Origin: Mesorhizobium ventifaucium | GTDB taxonomy: Bacteria; Pseudomonadota; Alphaproteobacteria; Rhizobiales; Rhizobiaceae | DNA length: 64,000 bases | NCBI RefSeq assembly: GCF_935822925.1 | Contig: NZ_CAKXZS010000001.1 | Coordinates: 116,903-180,902 of the forward strand | Direction of reading: 5' to 3' | In this document: positions 55,248 through 62,941 of the stretch, piece after piece | Layout: the number at the start of each line of letters is the position of its first letter | How positions within the stretch are numbered: the first letter of the stretch is position 1 | Position numbers and translations under genes: made by a program | Notes under the pieces: model-generated | What the model was told of the DNA's origin: nothing | The model's input: the letters and a program-made list of their open reading frames with translations, nothing else | The model's database searches: none

Positions 55248-55263
55248 TGTCGAGACAGCCACA
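55248..55263. promoter_or_regulatory. NifA activator site between iscA-like and hmuS genes
   Basis: TGTCGAGACAGCCACA is an exact TGT-N10-ACA site. It lies 107 bp upstream of the iscA-like sigma-54 promoter and about 70 bp upstream of a weaker sigma-54-like sequence that points at hmuS. Confidence 0.72.
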
Positions 55264-55330
55264 AAGGGGGTGGGCTCAAGTTCCCTCTGAACTGGCTCGT
55301 AAGCCGGGTTTCCGAGACGCTTCGAGCAAT

Positions 55331-55345
55331 TGGCACGACTTTTGA
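55331..55345 (+). promoter_or_regulatory. Weak sigma-54-like promoter upstream of hmuS
   Basis: TGGCACGACTTTTGA has a full -24 element and correct spacing, but the conserved GC of the -12 element is GA. 60 bp before the hmuS start. Confidence 0.4.
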
Positions 55346-55405
55346 GCTCTTTTTGGCGAGGGCGAAGACGCCCGACCGATAGTATGCGCAAGCAGGGGTG
55401 AAGAC

Positions 55406-56467
55406 ATGCACCAGCGCGAGAAACCTTCGCCGGAGAGAATCCGGCGGGCACGCGAAGACAGCCCCAAAATCCGCGACCGCGATCTCGCCGGCCAATTGGG
55501 CATTTCGGAAGCGGAGCTTTTCGCGGCACATTGCGGTTTTGGCACGGTGCGCATCGAGCCACGCGTTAATGATGTGCTAACCGGTCTCGAGGCGGTCGGC
55601 GAGGTGATGGCGCTGACCCGCAATGCCAGTGCCGTGCATGAGAAGATAGGCATCTACGATAAGGTGTTCACCGGCAAGCATCACGCCATGGTGCTCGGCA
55701 ATGACATTGATTTGCGCATCTTCCCGAACCTGTGGGCACATGGCTTTGCCGTCGAGACTCGCGATGGCGGGGAGATCCACCGCAGCCTGCAATTCTTCGA
55801 CGCCGCAGGCGAGGCAGTGCACAAGGTGCATCTGAGACCGTTCTCCAACCTCTATGCCTATCAAAAACTGACAGACGAGCTCCAATCCTCGAACCAGGAG
55901 CCGATCGTGTCGGTTAAGGGGAGGTCAGCCGAAAATGACGCAAGGATTCCGGACCAAGCCGCTACGGTCGATGACCTACGGGAGCACTGGAGTCGGCTGA
56001 CCGACGTGCACCAGTTCTTCGGCATGCTGAAGGCCCTGAACCTCAGCCGCCGCCAGGCGGTGCGCATGGTCGGCCAGGATTACGCCTGGCTGCTCGACAA
56101 TGCTGCCGTTGGCGCCATGTTCCATCGTGCGGCCGAGGACGAGATGCCGATCATGTGCTTCGTCGGCAATCGTGGCTGCATCCAGATTCATTCCGGCCCT
56201 ATCAAGTCGGTCAAGCAGATCGGGCCTTGCATCAATGTGCTCGACGAGACTTTCCACCTGCATCTCAGGGCCCACCACATCCGTGAGGTTTGGGCCGTGC
56301 GCAAGCCGACCAGGGACGGTCACGTCACGTCACTCGAAGCCTATGGCGCTAACGGCAAGATGATCATCCAGTTCTTCGGGACGCGCAAGGAAGGCGAACC
56401 CGAGCGCCACGACTGGCGGCTACTGGCCGAGAACCTGCCGCGCATTCAACGTTCAACCGCCGCTTGA
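55406..56467 (+). CDS. hmuS: Haem-utilisation protein HmuS/HemS
   Basis: 353 aa, two repeats of the haem-degrading/haem-carrier fold: first repeat to about residue 170 (LGNDIDLRIFPNLWAHGFAV, SLQFFDAAGEAVHKVHLRP), second from 190 (IMCFVGNRGCIQIHSGPIKS, LDETFHLHLRAHHI, SLEAYGANGKMIIQFFGTR). A ribosome site GGGGTG lies before the ATG. The gene is divergent from the iscA-like gene and is followed by a decayed hmuT, so haem uptake by this locus is lost; HmuS may serve to recycle or sense haem inside the bacteroid. Confidence 0.92.
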   Translation: MHQREKPSPERIRRAREDSPKIRDRDLAGQLGISEAELFAAHCGFGTVRIEPRVNDVLTGLEAVGEVMALTRNASAVHEKIGIYDKVFTGKHHAMVLGNDIDLRIFPNLWAHGFAVETRDGGEIHRSLQFFDAAGEAVHKVHLRPFSNLYAYQKLTDELQSSNQEPIVSVKGRSAENDARIPDQAATVDDLREHWSRLTDVHQFFGMLKALNLSRRQAVRMVGQDYAWLLDNAAVGAMFHRAAEDEMPIMCFVGNRGCIQIHSGPIKSVKQIGPCINVLDETFHLHLRAHHIREVWAVRKPTRDGHVTSLEAYGANGKMIIQFFGTRKEGEPERHDWRLLAENLPRIQRSTAA

Positions 56468-56477
56468 GGTGAGGCCG

Positions 56478-57250
56478 ATGCATATTGATTTCCGGTTTCG
56501 CTCGGCGTCCGCGCCGCTACTCTGGATTCTGCTGACCACCAGTCTGCCTGCCGAGGCGGCCAACGAGGGCACAGCTGTCTTTTGCGGCCCGCCGCGGATC
56601 GCCTCGATCGTAGGCGCCATTCCCGAGGGCGCCATCGCGCCTGGCGAGGATCGCATCATTGCTCCCTTGCGATGAGCCACAACCGGAACTCCGCGGTAAA
56701 GCAGCCCAATGTAGGCAAATGCATCAGCTGCCCGCGGAAGGGCATATTGTCGGTCAATTGTCCAACATCCCAGCCCTGTACGGCAGCGGGCGGGAGGAAT
56801 TGGTCGAAGTGAAGTCGATTGGTCCCTCCGTCAAGTTTCCAGAGGACGGCCTCCACAAAGGCATCATCGAATTATCCTTCGCCGGCAAGGGCCCTTCGCG
56901 CCTAATGCCAAGCCCGAAAAGCTAGCGTCCGAGACGGATGCAAAGCTGAACACGGCAGCCCGCATCATCAAAGAACGCTTAGCGCATCCTGTTCGCGCTA
57001 TCGGCGAAGCGCGGCTAAGATTCTTGCCAAGAGCACCAACACAGCAGTCAACCGCTGGGTTGCCGGTGCGACCAGTGCGGTCGAGGATTTCTCCGGCTAC
57101 CAGCAGATGCCCGACAAGGCGATCGCCATCGCCAGGCCGATGTGATCCTGACGCAGAAGTATGTGGGGCTGCCGATCTCGGCGGTGAGCTATTTGCGGGC
57201 GCCCTGAAGGGCGCCGGCGGACGTGGACCTTGTTCTTGCCATACGCGCGG
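56478..57250 (+). pseudogene. Decayed hmuT (haem-binding periplasmic protein)
   Basis: After a signal-peptide-like start (LLWILLTTSLPAEAA) the frame reads RIASIVGAIPEGAIAPGEDR, which matches the RIVSIGGAITEIVYALGEEDR block of HmuT. Further on, in other frames, come LPAEGHIVGQLSNIPALYGS and, near 57030-57150, STNTAVNRWVAGATSAVEDF and SGYQQMPDKAIAIARP, which match the GTAANGIIELAGGVNAVEGFSGYKQM region. The first frame stops at 56675 and several frameshifts follow. Remaining haem-uptake genes are absent. Confidence 0.65.
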
Positions 57251-57686
57251 CCGATCGCGGCCCGTCTCCGGCTCGCTCAGCCGCTCGACGGCAATCCAAT
57301 CCATCTCGCGCAAGAGATCGGGATCCGGAGCCTTCTCCACGAGCGCGCCGGTTCACCATGTCGTCGGTCATCGATCATCCTTCGAATTAGTTGGGTCAGC
57401 AACCCGACCTTACCGACGAAGTGTCGATGACGACGCGAAGCCGCTCGCTCGCTACAGCGCTTGTGGAGGGCGCGCTCGCGAGCGGCTTCGCTACCGCCGA
57501 GCTACACCCTCTCTCGCAGGTGACCTCATTCGATACTTAGCCTCTTTGACTCGGCTCCTCGTTAGCTTTCTATTCCGCAAACCTTGTCGTGTCTGGAACG
57601 GTCATGAATGTCGAAATCCCTACCAAGGGTAGCCTCAGAAGGGCCGCTACAACGCAGATATGAGCAGCGCCAATGGTGCGCTTATT
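57251..57686. other. Intergenic stretch upstream of the P450 operon
   Basis: About 440 bp with no gene supported. It holds a 14-bp perfect inverted repeat (GCGAAGCCGCTCGC at 57435-57448 and its complement at 57478-57491) and two near-matches to the NifA site (TGT-N10-ACG at 57585 and TGT-N10-ACC at 57609). Confidence 0.45.
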
Positions 57687-57701
57687 CGGCACGCAATTTG
57701 C
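57687..57701 (+). promoter_or_regulatory. Sigma-54 promoter of the P450 operon
   Basis: CGGCACGCAATTTGC fits the -24/-12 consensus at 14 of 15 positions (C for T at the first) with correct GG-N10-GC spacing, 110 bp before the P450 start. Confidence 0.75.
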
Positions 57702-57811
57702 TCGACATTGTCATCGGAGGCGATGTCGGCAGTGCGTTGCGGAGCTCAGCGGTGACGAACAGCCTTGCGATCTCAGTCGAGCGCGTAAACGCCTGAACGC
57801 AGGAGAACCAG

Positions 57812-59029
57812 ATGGCGACCAACCCGATTCCAGATCATGTCCCGCCGGAAATGGTGGGCGACTTCAACCTTTTTGCGTCGCCAGGCATGTCACCGACGCC
57901 CAACGGCGACCCGCACGCAGCCGTCGCTTGCGTGCATGCCGGACCGCGAATCTTTTATTCGCCCTGGAACACGCGTACCGGGCAGGGTGCTTGGGTCATC
58001 ACTCGCGCCGCAGATCAGCGCCGGGTGCTGCAGGAGACCGAAAACTTTTCCAGTCATCGCAACATCTTCGCATCTGCGCTGGGCGAAGACTGGCCGACGA
58101 TCCCGCTCGAACTCGATCCCCCTTCCCATGCAGTCTTTCGCTCATTGCTCAATCCGCTCTTTTCGCCGAAGCGTGTAACGGAACTGGAGCCCGCCATCCG
58201 CGAGCGAGCGATAACGCTTATCACGAGGATCGCCTCGTCGGGCACAAGCTGCGACGCGATGAAGGATTTCGCCTACCCTTTCGGAGTCAGCATCTTCCTT
58301 CGCTTCATCGGACTGCCGGAGCACCGTCTTGAGACGTTTGTTGCCTGGGCGAAAGATCTGCTCCACGGCGATGATGTGAGACGGCCGGCGGCGGCTCGGA
58401 CGATTGTGGCGTTCGTGGACGAGCTGGCGGCGATGCGCCGCAAAAAGCCCGCCGACGATTTCATGAGCTTCATTGTGCAGGCGCAGGTCGAGGGCCGCGG
58501 GCTGACAGACGAGGAGATCCGTGGCATTGGCGTGCTCGTTTTGGTGGCGGGGCTCGACACGGTCGCTACAGCCATAGGCTTTGACTTGGCCTATCTCGCG
58601 CGAAACCTGGAAGATCAGGAATTGCTCCGAAAAGAACCGGACCGGATCGTGCGCGCAGCCGAAGAACTGCTGCGCGCCTTTCCGAGCGTCCATATGATCC
58701 GCGTGGCACGGAAAGATATCGACTTCGAAGGCGCGCCGATCCGCAAGGGGGACTTTGTTTCCTGCGCCACGATGATTGCAAATCGTGACCCGGCGGAATT
58801 CGAAGCCCCCAACACGGTCGATCTGACGCGAGAAGGCATCCGCCACGCCTCCTTTGGCTATGGTCCCCACCGTTGCCTTGGCTCACATCTCGCCCGGCGG
58901 GAAATTGTCATTGGCCTGGAGGAGTGGCTGGCGCGCCTGCCGCCCTTTCGGATCAAGGAGGGAACGGCACCCATCACCCATGGCGGCCAACTGTTCGGGA
59001 TAGAAAATCTGATCCTGGACTGGGCCTAA
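57812..59029 (+). CDS. Cytochrome P450
   Basis: 405 aa, soluble bacterial class I P450. The I-helix reads LVAGLDTVATAIG near residue 245, the ExxR motif is EELLR near 288, and the haem ligand Cys is in FGYGPHRCLGSHLARRE near 350. A CAGGAG ribosome site precedes the ATG. It is followed by a ferredoxin fusion gene and nifQ and has a sigma-54 promoter, so it should be active in nodules. I recall a P450 (CYP127A) near nif genes on the NGR234 symbiotic plasmid; relation to it is plausible. Substrate unknown. Confidence 0.93.
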   Translation: MATNPIPDHVPPEMVGDFNLFASPGMSPTPNGDPHAAVACVHAGPRIFYSPWNTRTGQGAWVITRAADQRRVLQETENFSSHRNIFASALGEDWPTIPLELDPPSHAVFRSLLNPLFSPKRVTELEPAIRERAITLITRIASSGTSCDAMKDFAYPFGVSIFLRFIGLPEHRLETFVAWAKDLLHGDDVRRPAAARTIVAFVDELAAMRRKKPADDFMSFIVQAQVEGRGLTDEEIRGIGVLVLVAGLDTVATAIGFDLAYLARNLEDQELLRKEPDRIVRAAEELLRAFPSVHMIRVARKDIDFEGAPIRKGDFVSCATMIANRDPAEFEAPNTVDLTREGIRHASFGYGPHRCLGSHLARREIVIGLEEWLARLPPFRIKEGTAPITHGGQLFGIENLILDWA

Positions 59030-59071
59030 ACCTAGCCCGGCCTGAGCCGGGCACAGACGTTGGAGGTCGCC

Positions 59072-59974
59072 TTGCGCATCATCGTTCACCAAGCCAGATG
59101 TCAGGGTCATGCGCAATGCGCGGCGCGAGCGCCGGCAGTCTTCAAGCTGGATGAGGCGGGTTACATCCTCGCCGGTGACATTGAGGTTGCGGACGGGGAG
59201 CAACTGCTTGCGTCGGATGGAGTGCGATCCTGCCCCGAACTTGCGCTGGAAATCGACGATCCACCCGCTGCGCGAATCGCTTCGGAGGCCACCCCCAAAC
59301 CGAAGACAGAGGTCCCGGAGCACGTCAGAACCGCCGAATTTGCGACAGACCCGACGGGCCAAGCGAAAATCGTCGAACTGCTCGACCGCGAGGCGATCCG
59401 CGACTGCCTCTATCGGTATTGCCGCGGGACAGACCGCGCCGATGAGGCGATGCTGCGCAGCGCGTACTGGCCCGACGCCCATGACAGCCACGGGCCGTAT
59501 CGCGGCCCGGCCGAGGGCTTCATTCGGTTTGCGCTCGATGTCTTCAAGACCGGACCGCGCAACATCCATCAGATCACGAACATCCTGATCGAATTCATCA
59601 GCGCGGCAGAGGCCGCAGTCGAGAGCTATTTCACCGCGCTGCAACGCGGACCGGACCAAGACGGAGAAGTACGCCAGATGCTTCTATGCGGGCGCTACTG
59701 CGATCTGTTTCAAAAGAGGCAAGGGGAGTGGCGGATCGCCGAACGGACCGTTGTCTACGATTGGATCGAGGAGCAGATCCCACCGGCGGTGCTTGAGGCA
59801 GAACGGTTCGGCCAGCGACAGCCGACTGGAGCACCGTATCCGGACGATCCGGTCTACGCGCTCGGGAAGCGTCGCATTGCTTCTCGCGACAATGCCTTCC
59901 CAGCTTCGGAACGGGAGAGCCGCATCAGTGGGACGACGGACCATGACATCTTTGCAGCGGAAGAGCGATTATAG
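59072..59974 (+). CDS. Fusion of a P450-type ferredoxin and a SnoaL-like domain
   Basis: 300 aa from the TTG at 59072, chosen because GGAGGT lies 5 bp upstream; another TTG at 59060 is possible. Residues 1-65 are a [3Fe-4S]/[4Fe-4S] ferredoxin as used by P450s: [20 protein letters not shown] and, later, [10 protein letters not shown]. After a linker rich in Pro and Glu, residues 105-240 form a SnoaL/NTF2-like domain ([52 protein letters not shown]) of the kind found in small dehydratases and isomerases. So one polypeptide may both reduce the P450 and act on its product. It lies 42 bp after the P450 gene. Confidence 0.85.
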   Translation: MRIIVHQARCQGHAQCAARAPAVFKLDEAGYILAGDIEVADGEQLLASDGVRSCPELALEIDDPPAARIASEATPKPKTEVPEHVRTAEFATDPTGQAKIVELLDREAIRDCLYRYCRGTDRADEAMLRSAYWPDAHDSHGPYRGPAEGFIRFALDVFKTGPRNIHQITNILIEFISAAEAAVESYFTALQRGPDQDGEVRQMLLCGRYCDLFQKRQGEWRIAERTVVYDWIEEQIPPAVLEAERFGQRQPTGAPYPDDPVYALGKRRIASRDNAFPASERESRISGTTDHDIFAAEERL

Positions 59975-60051
59975 CGACCCCAGCGACACCCTGCAGGGGT
60001 GAAGATGCGGCCGGCGGGATTGCCTTTCTGCCCTGCGACGGAGACGGGACC

Positions 60052-60684
60052 ATGTCCGCCCATAACGATGCATGTGTCCGCGCAGGCCAATACCCCACCT
60101 TTGAGCCGGAGAAGGGGTTCGACGAACATGTCCTTGCCTGCGTTCTCTCGTGTGCGCTCAAGGAGGTCGAGGATGGCGAAGCGACAGCGACGGAGTCAAC
60201 AGGCCTTTCCCTTGCCGAGCTGCGCGAGGTCTTGCCCCGCAGTTTGTCCGCCACCGCTATGGCAACCTTCGCCTTGGAAGACGTCAGCGATCCTGAGCCG
60301 GGCATGGAGGAAGAACTTCTGCGCGGCCTGCTGCTGGCGCATGCCCGGCCGGGGCACCCGGCGAGCGCCCGCTTCGCTAAGATTGTCGCCCGGCGCGCCA
60401 TGCGCGACGACCATCTGTGGCAGGACCTTGGTCTTCTCAATCGGGCCGAGCTCAACCGCCTGCTTGCCATCCATTTTCCGATGCTGGCGGCTGGCAATAC
60501 CCAAAACATGAAATGGAAGAAGTACTTTTACCGCAAACTCTGTGAGGCCGAGGGGTTTTTGCTATGCACTGCGCCCAATTGCCGGGAATGTAGCGATTTC
60601 GACAGTTGCTTCGGACCGGAGGACGGCGAATGTGTAGAACGCATCACATTGATTCAAGGGCCGCTTTTCGTCACGAGTCCTTGA
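60052..60684 (+). CDS. nifQ: NifQ, molybdenum donor for FeMo-cofactor
   Basis: 210 aa, with the cysteine motif CTAPNCRECSDFDSCFG (C-X4-C-X2-C-X5-C) near residue 172 that holds the Mo-Fe-S cluster. HPASARFAKIVARRAMRDDH and LNRLLAIHFPMLAAGN are family blocks. The ATG has GGAGACGGGACC upstream. It is 77 bp after the ferredoxin-SnoaL gene, third in the P450 operon, and its end overlaps the rpoN2 end by 14 bp on the other strand. Confidence 0.94.
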   Translation: MSAHNDACVRAGQYPTFEPEKGFDEHVLACVLSCALKEVEDGEATATESTGLSLAELREVLPRSLSATAMATFALEDVSDPEPGMEEELLRGLLLAHARPGHPASARFAKIVARRAMRDDHLWQDLGLLNRAELNRLLAIHFPMLAAGNTQNMKWKKYFYRKLCEAEGFLLCTAPNCRECSDFDSCFGPEDGECVERITLIQGPLFVTSP

Positions 60685-62077
60685 GGCTTTGATCGCCGTT
60701 GCGCCACAAGCGCTTTTCCCGGCGCCGCTGTATGGAGGAGGGGATATTCATCGCCTCGCGATATTTGGTGACGGTGCGGCGAGCGAGATCGATGCCGCAT
60801 TCCTTGAGCCGGTCAGCGATGTCATCGTCCGAAAGCACGCTATCAAACGATTCTTCGGCGACCATCGCCTTGATCCGATGGCGAACAGCTTCGGCGGAGT
60901 GCGCGTCACCGCCTTCGCAGGAGGCGATCGCGACAGTGAAGAAATACTTGAGTTCGAACACCCCGCGTGGGGTAACCATGTACTTGTTCGACGTCACCCG
61001 GCTTACAGTCGACTCGTGCATGTTGATCGCGTCAGCGACCGTCCTGAGATTGAGGGGGCGTAGGTAGTCGACGCCATATTGCAGAAAGGCATCCTGCTGG
61101 CGCACGATTTCAGTTGCAACCTTCAGGATCGTCTTTGCGCGCTGATCGAGGCTGCGGATTAACCAGTTCGCGTTTTGCAAGCATTCGTTGAGAAATGTCA
61201 TGTCTTTCGATTTTTTGGCGGCTCGGCTTGAAACCTCCGCGACATAGCTTTGGTTGATCAGCACCTTGGGCAGCGTGTTCGGATCAAGTTCGATCTGCCA
61301 TCCACCTCCGTGCGCAGGCATAACCCAGACGTCCGGTATGACGCATTCCGGCGTCCCCGATTGGAATGTGTTTCCGGGCTTGGGGTCGAGCGCACGGATT
61401 TCCTGCAGCATGTCGAGAAGATCCTCTTCATCGACGCCGCAACGCAGCTTCAGTTTCTGAAAATCGCGTCGCGCAAGCATTTCAAGGTTGGCAACCAAAA
61501 CCGCCATCGCCGGGTCAAACCGGTTTCGTTCGCGCAACTGTATCTCAAGACATTCGCTGAGCGTTCGTGCGAAAATTCCGGGTGGATCGAAGTGCTGCAA
61601 GATACCCAGAACCCGCTCCACATCGGCCTGCCCGACGTTTAGGTTCCCGGCCAGGTCCGAAGGACTTACCTGAACATAGCCAGTGTCATCCAGATGACCG
61701 GCAAGCTGATTAGCAATCAGCCGCTCGTGCGGTGTGAAGGCAGTGAGGGAGATCTGACGAGCGACATGGTCGTGCAACGTTTCGGCTAAGGCGACAAACT
61801 CCTCGAAGGCAGGACGATCACCCGGCGCGGTGTTGGTCGCGTTCGACTGGGATTTCCCTTGCCTGGGCAGGTCCGGGGACCCAGCCCAGCTCGGTCCTTC
61901 AACCTCGCCAGGCCCCTCGTCGTTTGGCGCAGGCTCCAGAAGCGGATTCTTCTCGAGCTCTTGGTCCACGAATTGATGCAGTTCGGCATGCGTCAGTTGC
62001 AGCAAGCGAATCGACTCGATGAGTTGAGGCGATGCTGCAAGAGACTGTTTCTGAAGTAAGCCAAACGAAGATTTCAT
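60671..62077 (-). CDS. rpoN2: RNA polymerase sigma-54 factor, symbiotic copy
   Basis: 468 aa. N-terminal activator-binding region rich in Gln and Leu (SFGLLQKQSLAASPQLIESI), core-binding region, and the C-terminal RpoN box ARRTVTKYREAMNIPSS near residue 440 with helix-turn-helix MHESTVSRVTSNKYMVTPRG. Rhizobia often carry a second rpoN in the symbiosis region. It is 177 bp downstream of prxS on the same strand. It would read the sigma-54 promoters of this window, including that of prxS. Convergent with nifQ. Confidence 0.94.
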   Translation of the reverse strand: MKSSFGLLQKQSLAASPQLIESIRLLQLTHAELHQFVDQELEKNPLLEPAPNDEGPGEVEGPSWAGSPDLPRQGKSQSNATNTAPGDRPAFEEFVALAETLHDHVARQISLTAFTPHERLIANQLAGHLDDTGYVQVSPSDLAGNLNVGQADVERVLGILQHFDPPGIFARTLSECLEIQLRERNRFDPAMAVLVANLEMLARRDFQKLKLRCGVDEEDLLDMLQEIRALDPKPGNTFQSGTPECVIPDVWVMPAHGGGWQIELDPNTLPKVLINQSYVAEVSSRAAKKSKDMTFLNECLQNANWLIRSLDQRAKTILKVATEIVRQQDAFLQYGVDYLRPLNLRTVADAINMHESTVSRVTSNKYMVTPRGVFELKYFFTVAIASCEGGDAHSAEAVRHRIKAMVAEESFDSVLSDDDIADRLKECGIDLARRTVTKYREAMNIPSSIQRRREKRLWRNGDQSLKDS

Positions 62078-62254
62078 GGTCAGTTCATTGTCAACGAAGC
62101 TCTTGGCCGTGGCTAATTGGATCTCTCACAGGTCGAGGCTTCCACACGCGCATCACATTTGAACGACTCAAACGATGCGCCTTAGGGTTTCGCCTTTCGT
62201 GCACGGTCTCGCCAAAAAACGCCGCTGCACATAGTCGGTCGATCCTGCGCCAGA

Positions 62255-62788
62255 TCATGCAGCGGCCCTCAATGTTTGAAGGACGTTCTGCGGGGATGAG
62301 ACGCCATAGGGGTCGGTCTCGCAGTTGTCGGAGAAACCTTCCTCCTCAAACCACTGCTCCACCACACCATTATTGACCAGAGCCGCGTAGCGCCACGAAC
62401 GCATACCGAAGCCCAGATTGTCCTTGGCAACCAGCATGCCCATTTTGCGCGTGAACTCGCCTGACCCATCCGGGATCAGCTCGACTTTCTGCAGCCCCAA
62501 GGACTTCCCCCATGCATTCATGACAAAGGCATCGTTGACCGAGAGGCAGTAGATCGCGTCAATCCCCTCCTTCTTAAATTCCTCATAGAGATCTTCGAAA
62601 TTTGGCAGTTGGTAGGTCGAGCAGGTCGGGGTGAAAGCGCCAGGCAGCGAGAACAGGAGGACGCGCTTGCCGGCAAAGTAGTCGTCGGATGTCCTTTCTT
62701 CCCAGCGGTATGGATTTGGCCCCGGGACTGAATCATCGCGAACACGCGTGAGAAACGTGACGAAGGGCACCTTCTTTTGACCGGTCAT
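62255..62788 (-). CDS. prxS: Atypical (Prx5-type) peroxiredoxin PrxS
   Basis: 177 aa. Peroxidatic cysteine in PGAFTPTCSTYQLPNFEDLY near residue 56, then SVNDAFVMNAWGKSLG and a conserved Arg in MRSWRYAALVNNG. This is the Prx5 type. In Rhizobium etli a prxS gene lies before rpoN2 and is transcribed with it under NifA; the same order here supports the name. It removes peroxides in nodules. A sigma-54 promoter lies about 140 bp upstream. Confidence 0.9.
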   Translation of the reverse strand: MTGQKKVPFVTFLTRVRDDSVPGPNPYRWEERTSDDYFAGKRVLLFSLPGAFTPTCSTYQLPNFEDLYEEFKKEGIDAIYCLSVNDAFVMNAWGKSLGLQKVELIPDGSGEFTRKMGMLVAKDNLGFGMRSWRYAALVNNGVVEQWFEEEGFSDNCETDPYGVSSPQNVLQTLRAAA

Positions 62789-62926
62789 TCAACTTGCTCC
62801 TTTAGAAAAAACTGCCGCACTGGACTGGGCTGGCGCACTACCGCGCTGGGGTCCTGTGAGCTTCGCGTGCCAGCCATGGTGCGGTAGTCGCTTTCTTCGT
62901 GGTTCAATGCGCTCTAAGCACGAGTA

Positions 62927-62941
62927 GCAAGCGGCATGCCA
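62927..62941 (-). promoter_or_regulatory. Sigma-54 promoter of prxS-rpoN2
   Basis: TGGCATGCCGCTTGC on the minus strand, the same TGGCAT-N5-TTGC form as at nifB. A near-match to the NifA site (TGT-N10-GCA) lies further upstream around 63120. Confidence 0.75.

Noticed and set aside
57193..57212. GC-rich hairpin (GGCGCCC TGAA GGGCGCC) inside the hmuT relic
   Set aside because: No T run follows, so I do not call a terminator.
62860..62880. TGGCACG on the minus strand upstream of prxS as another sigma-54 promoter
   Set aside because: The bases at the -12 position are GCTC with no GC at the right spacing.
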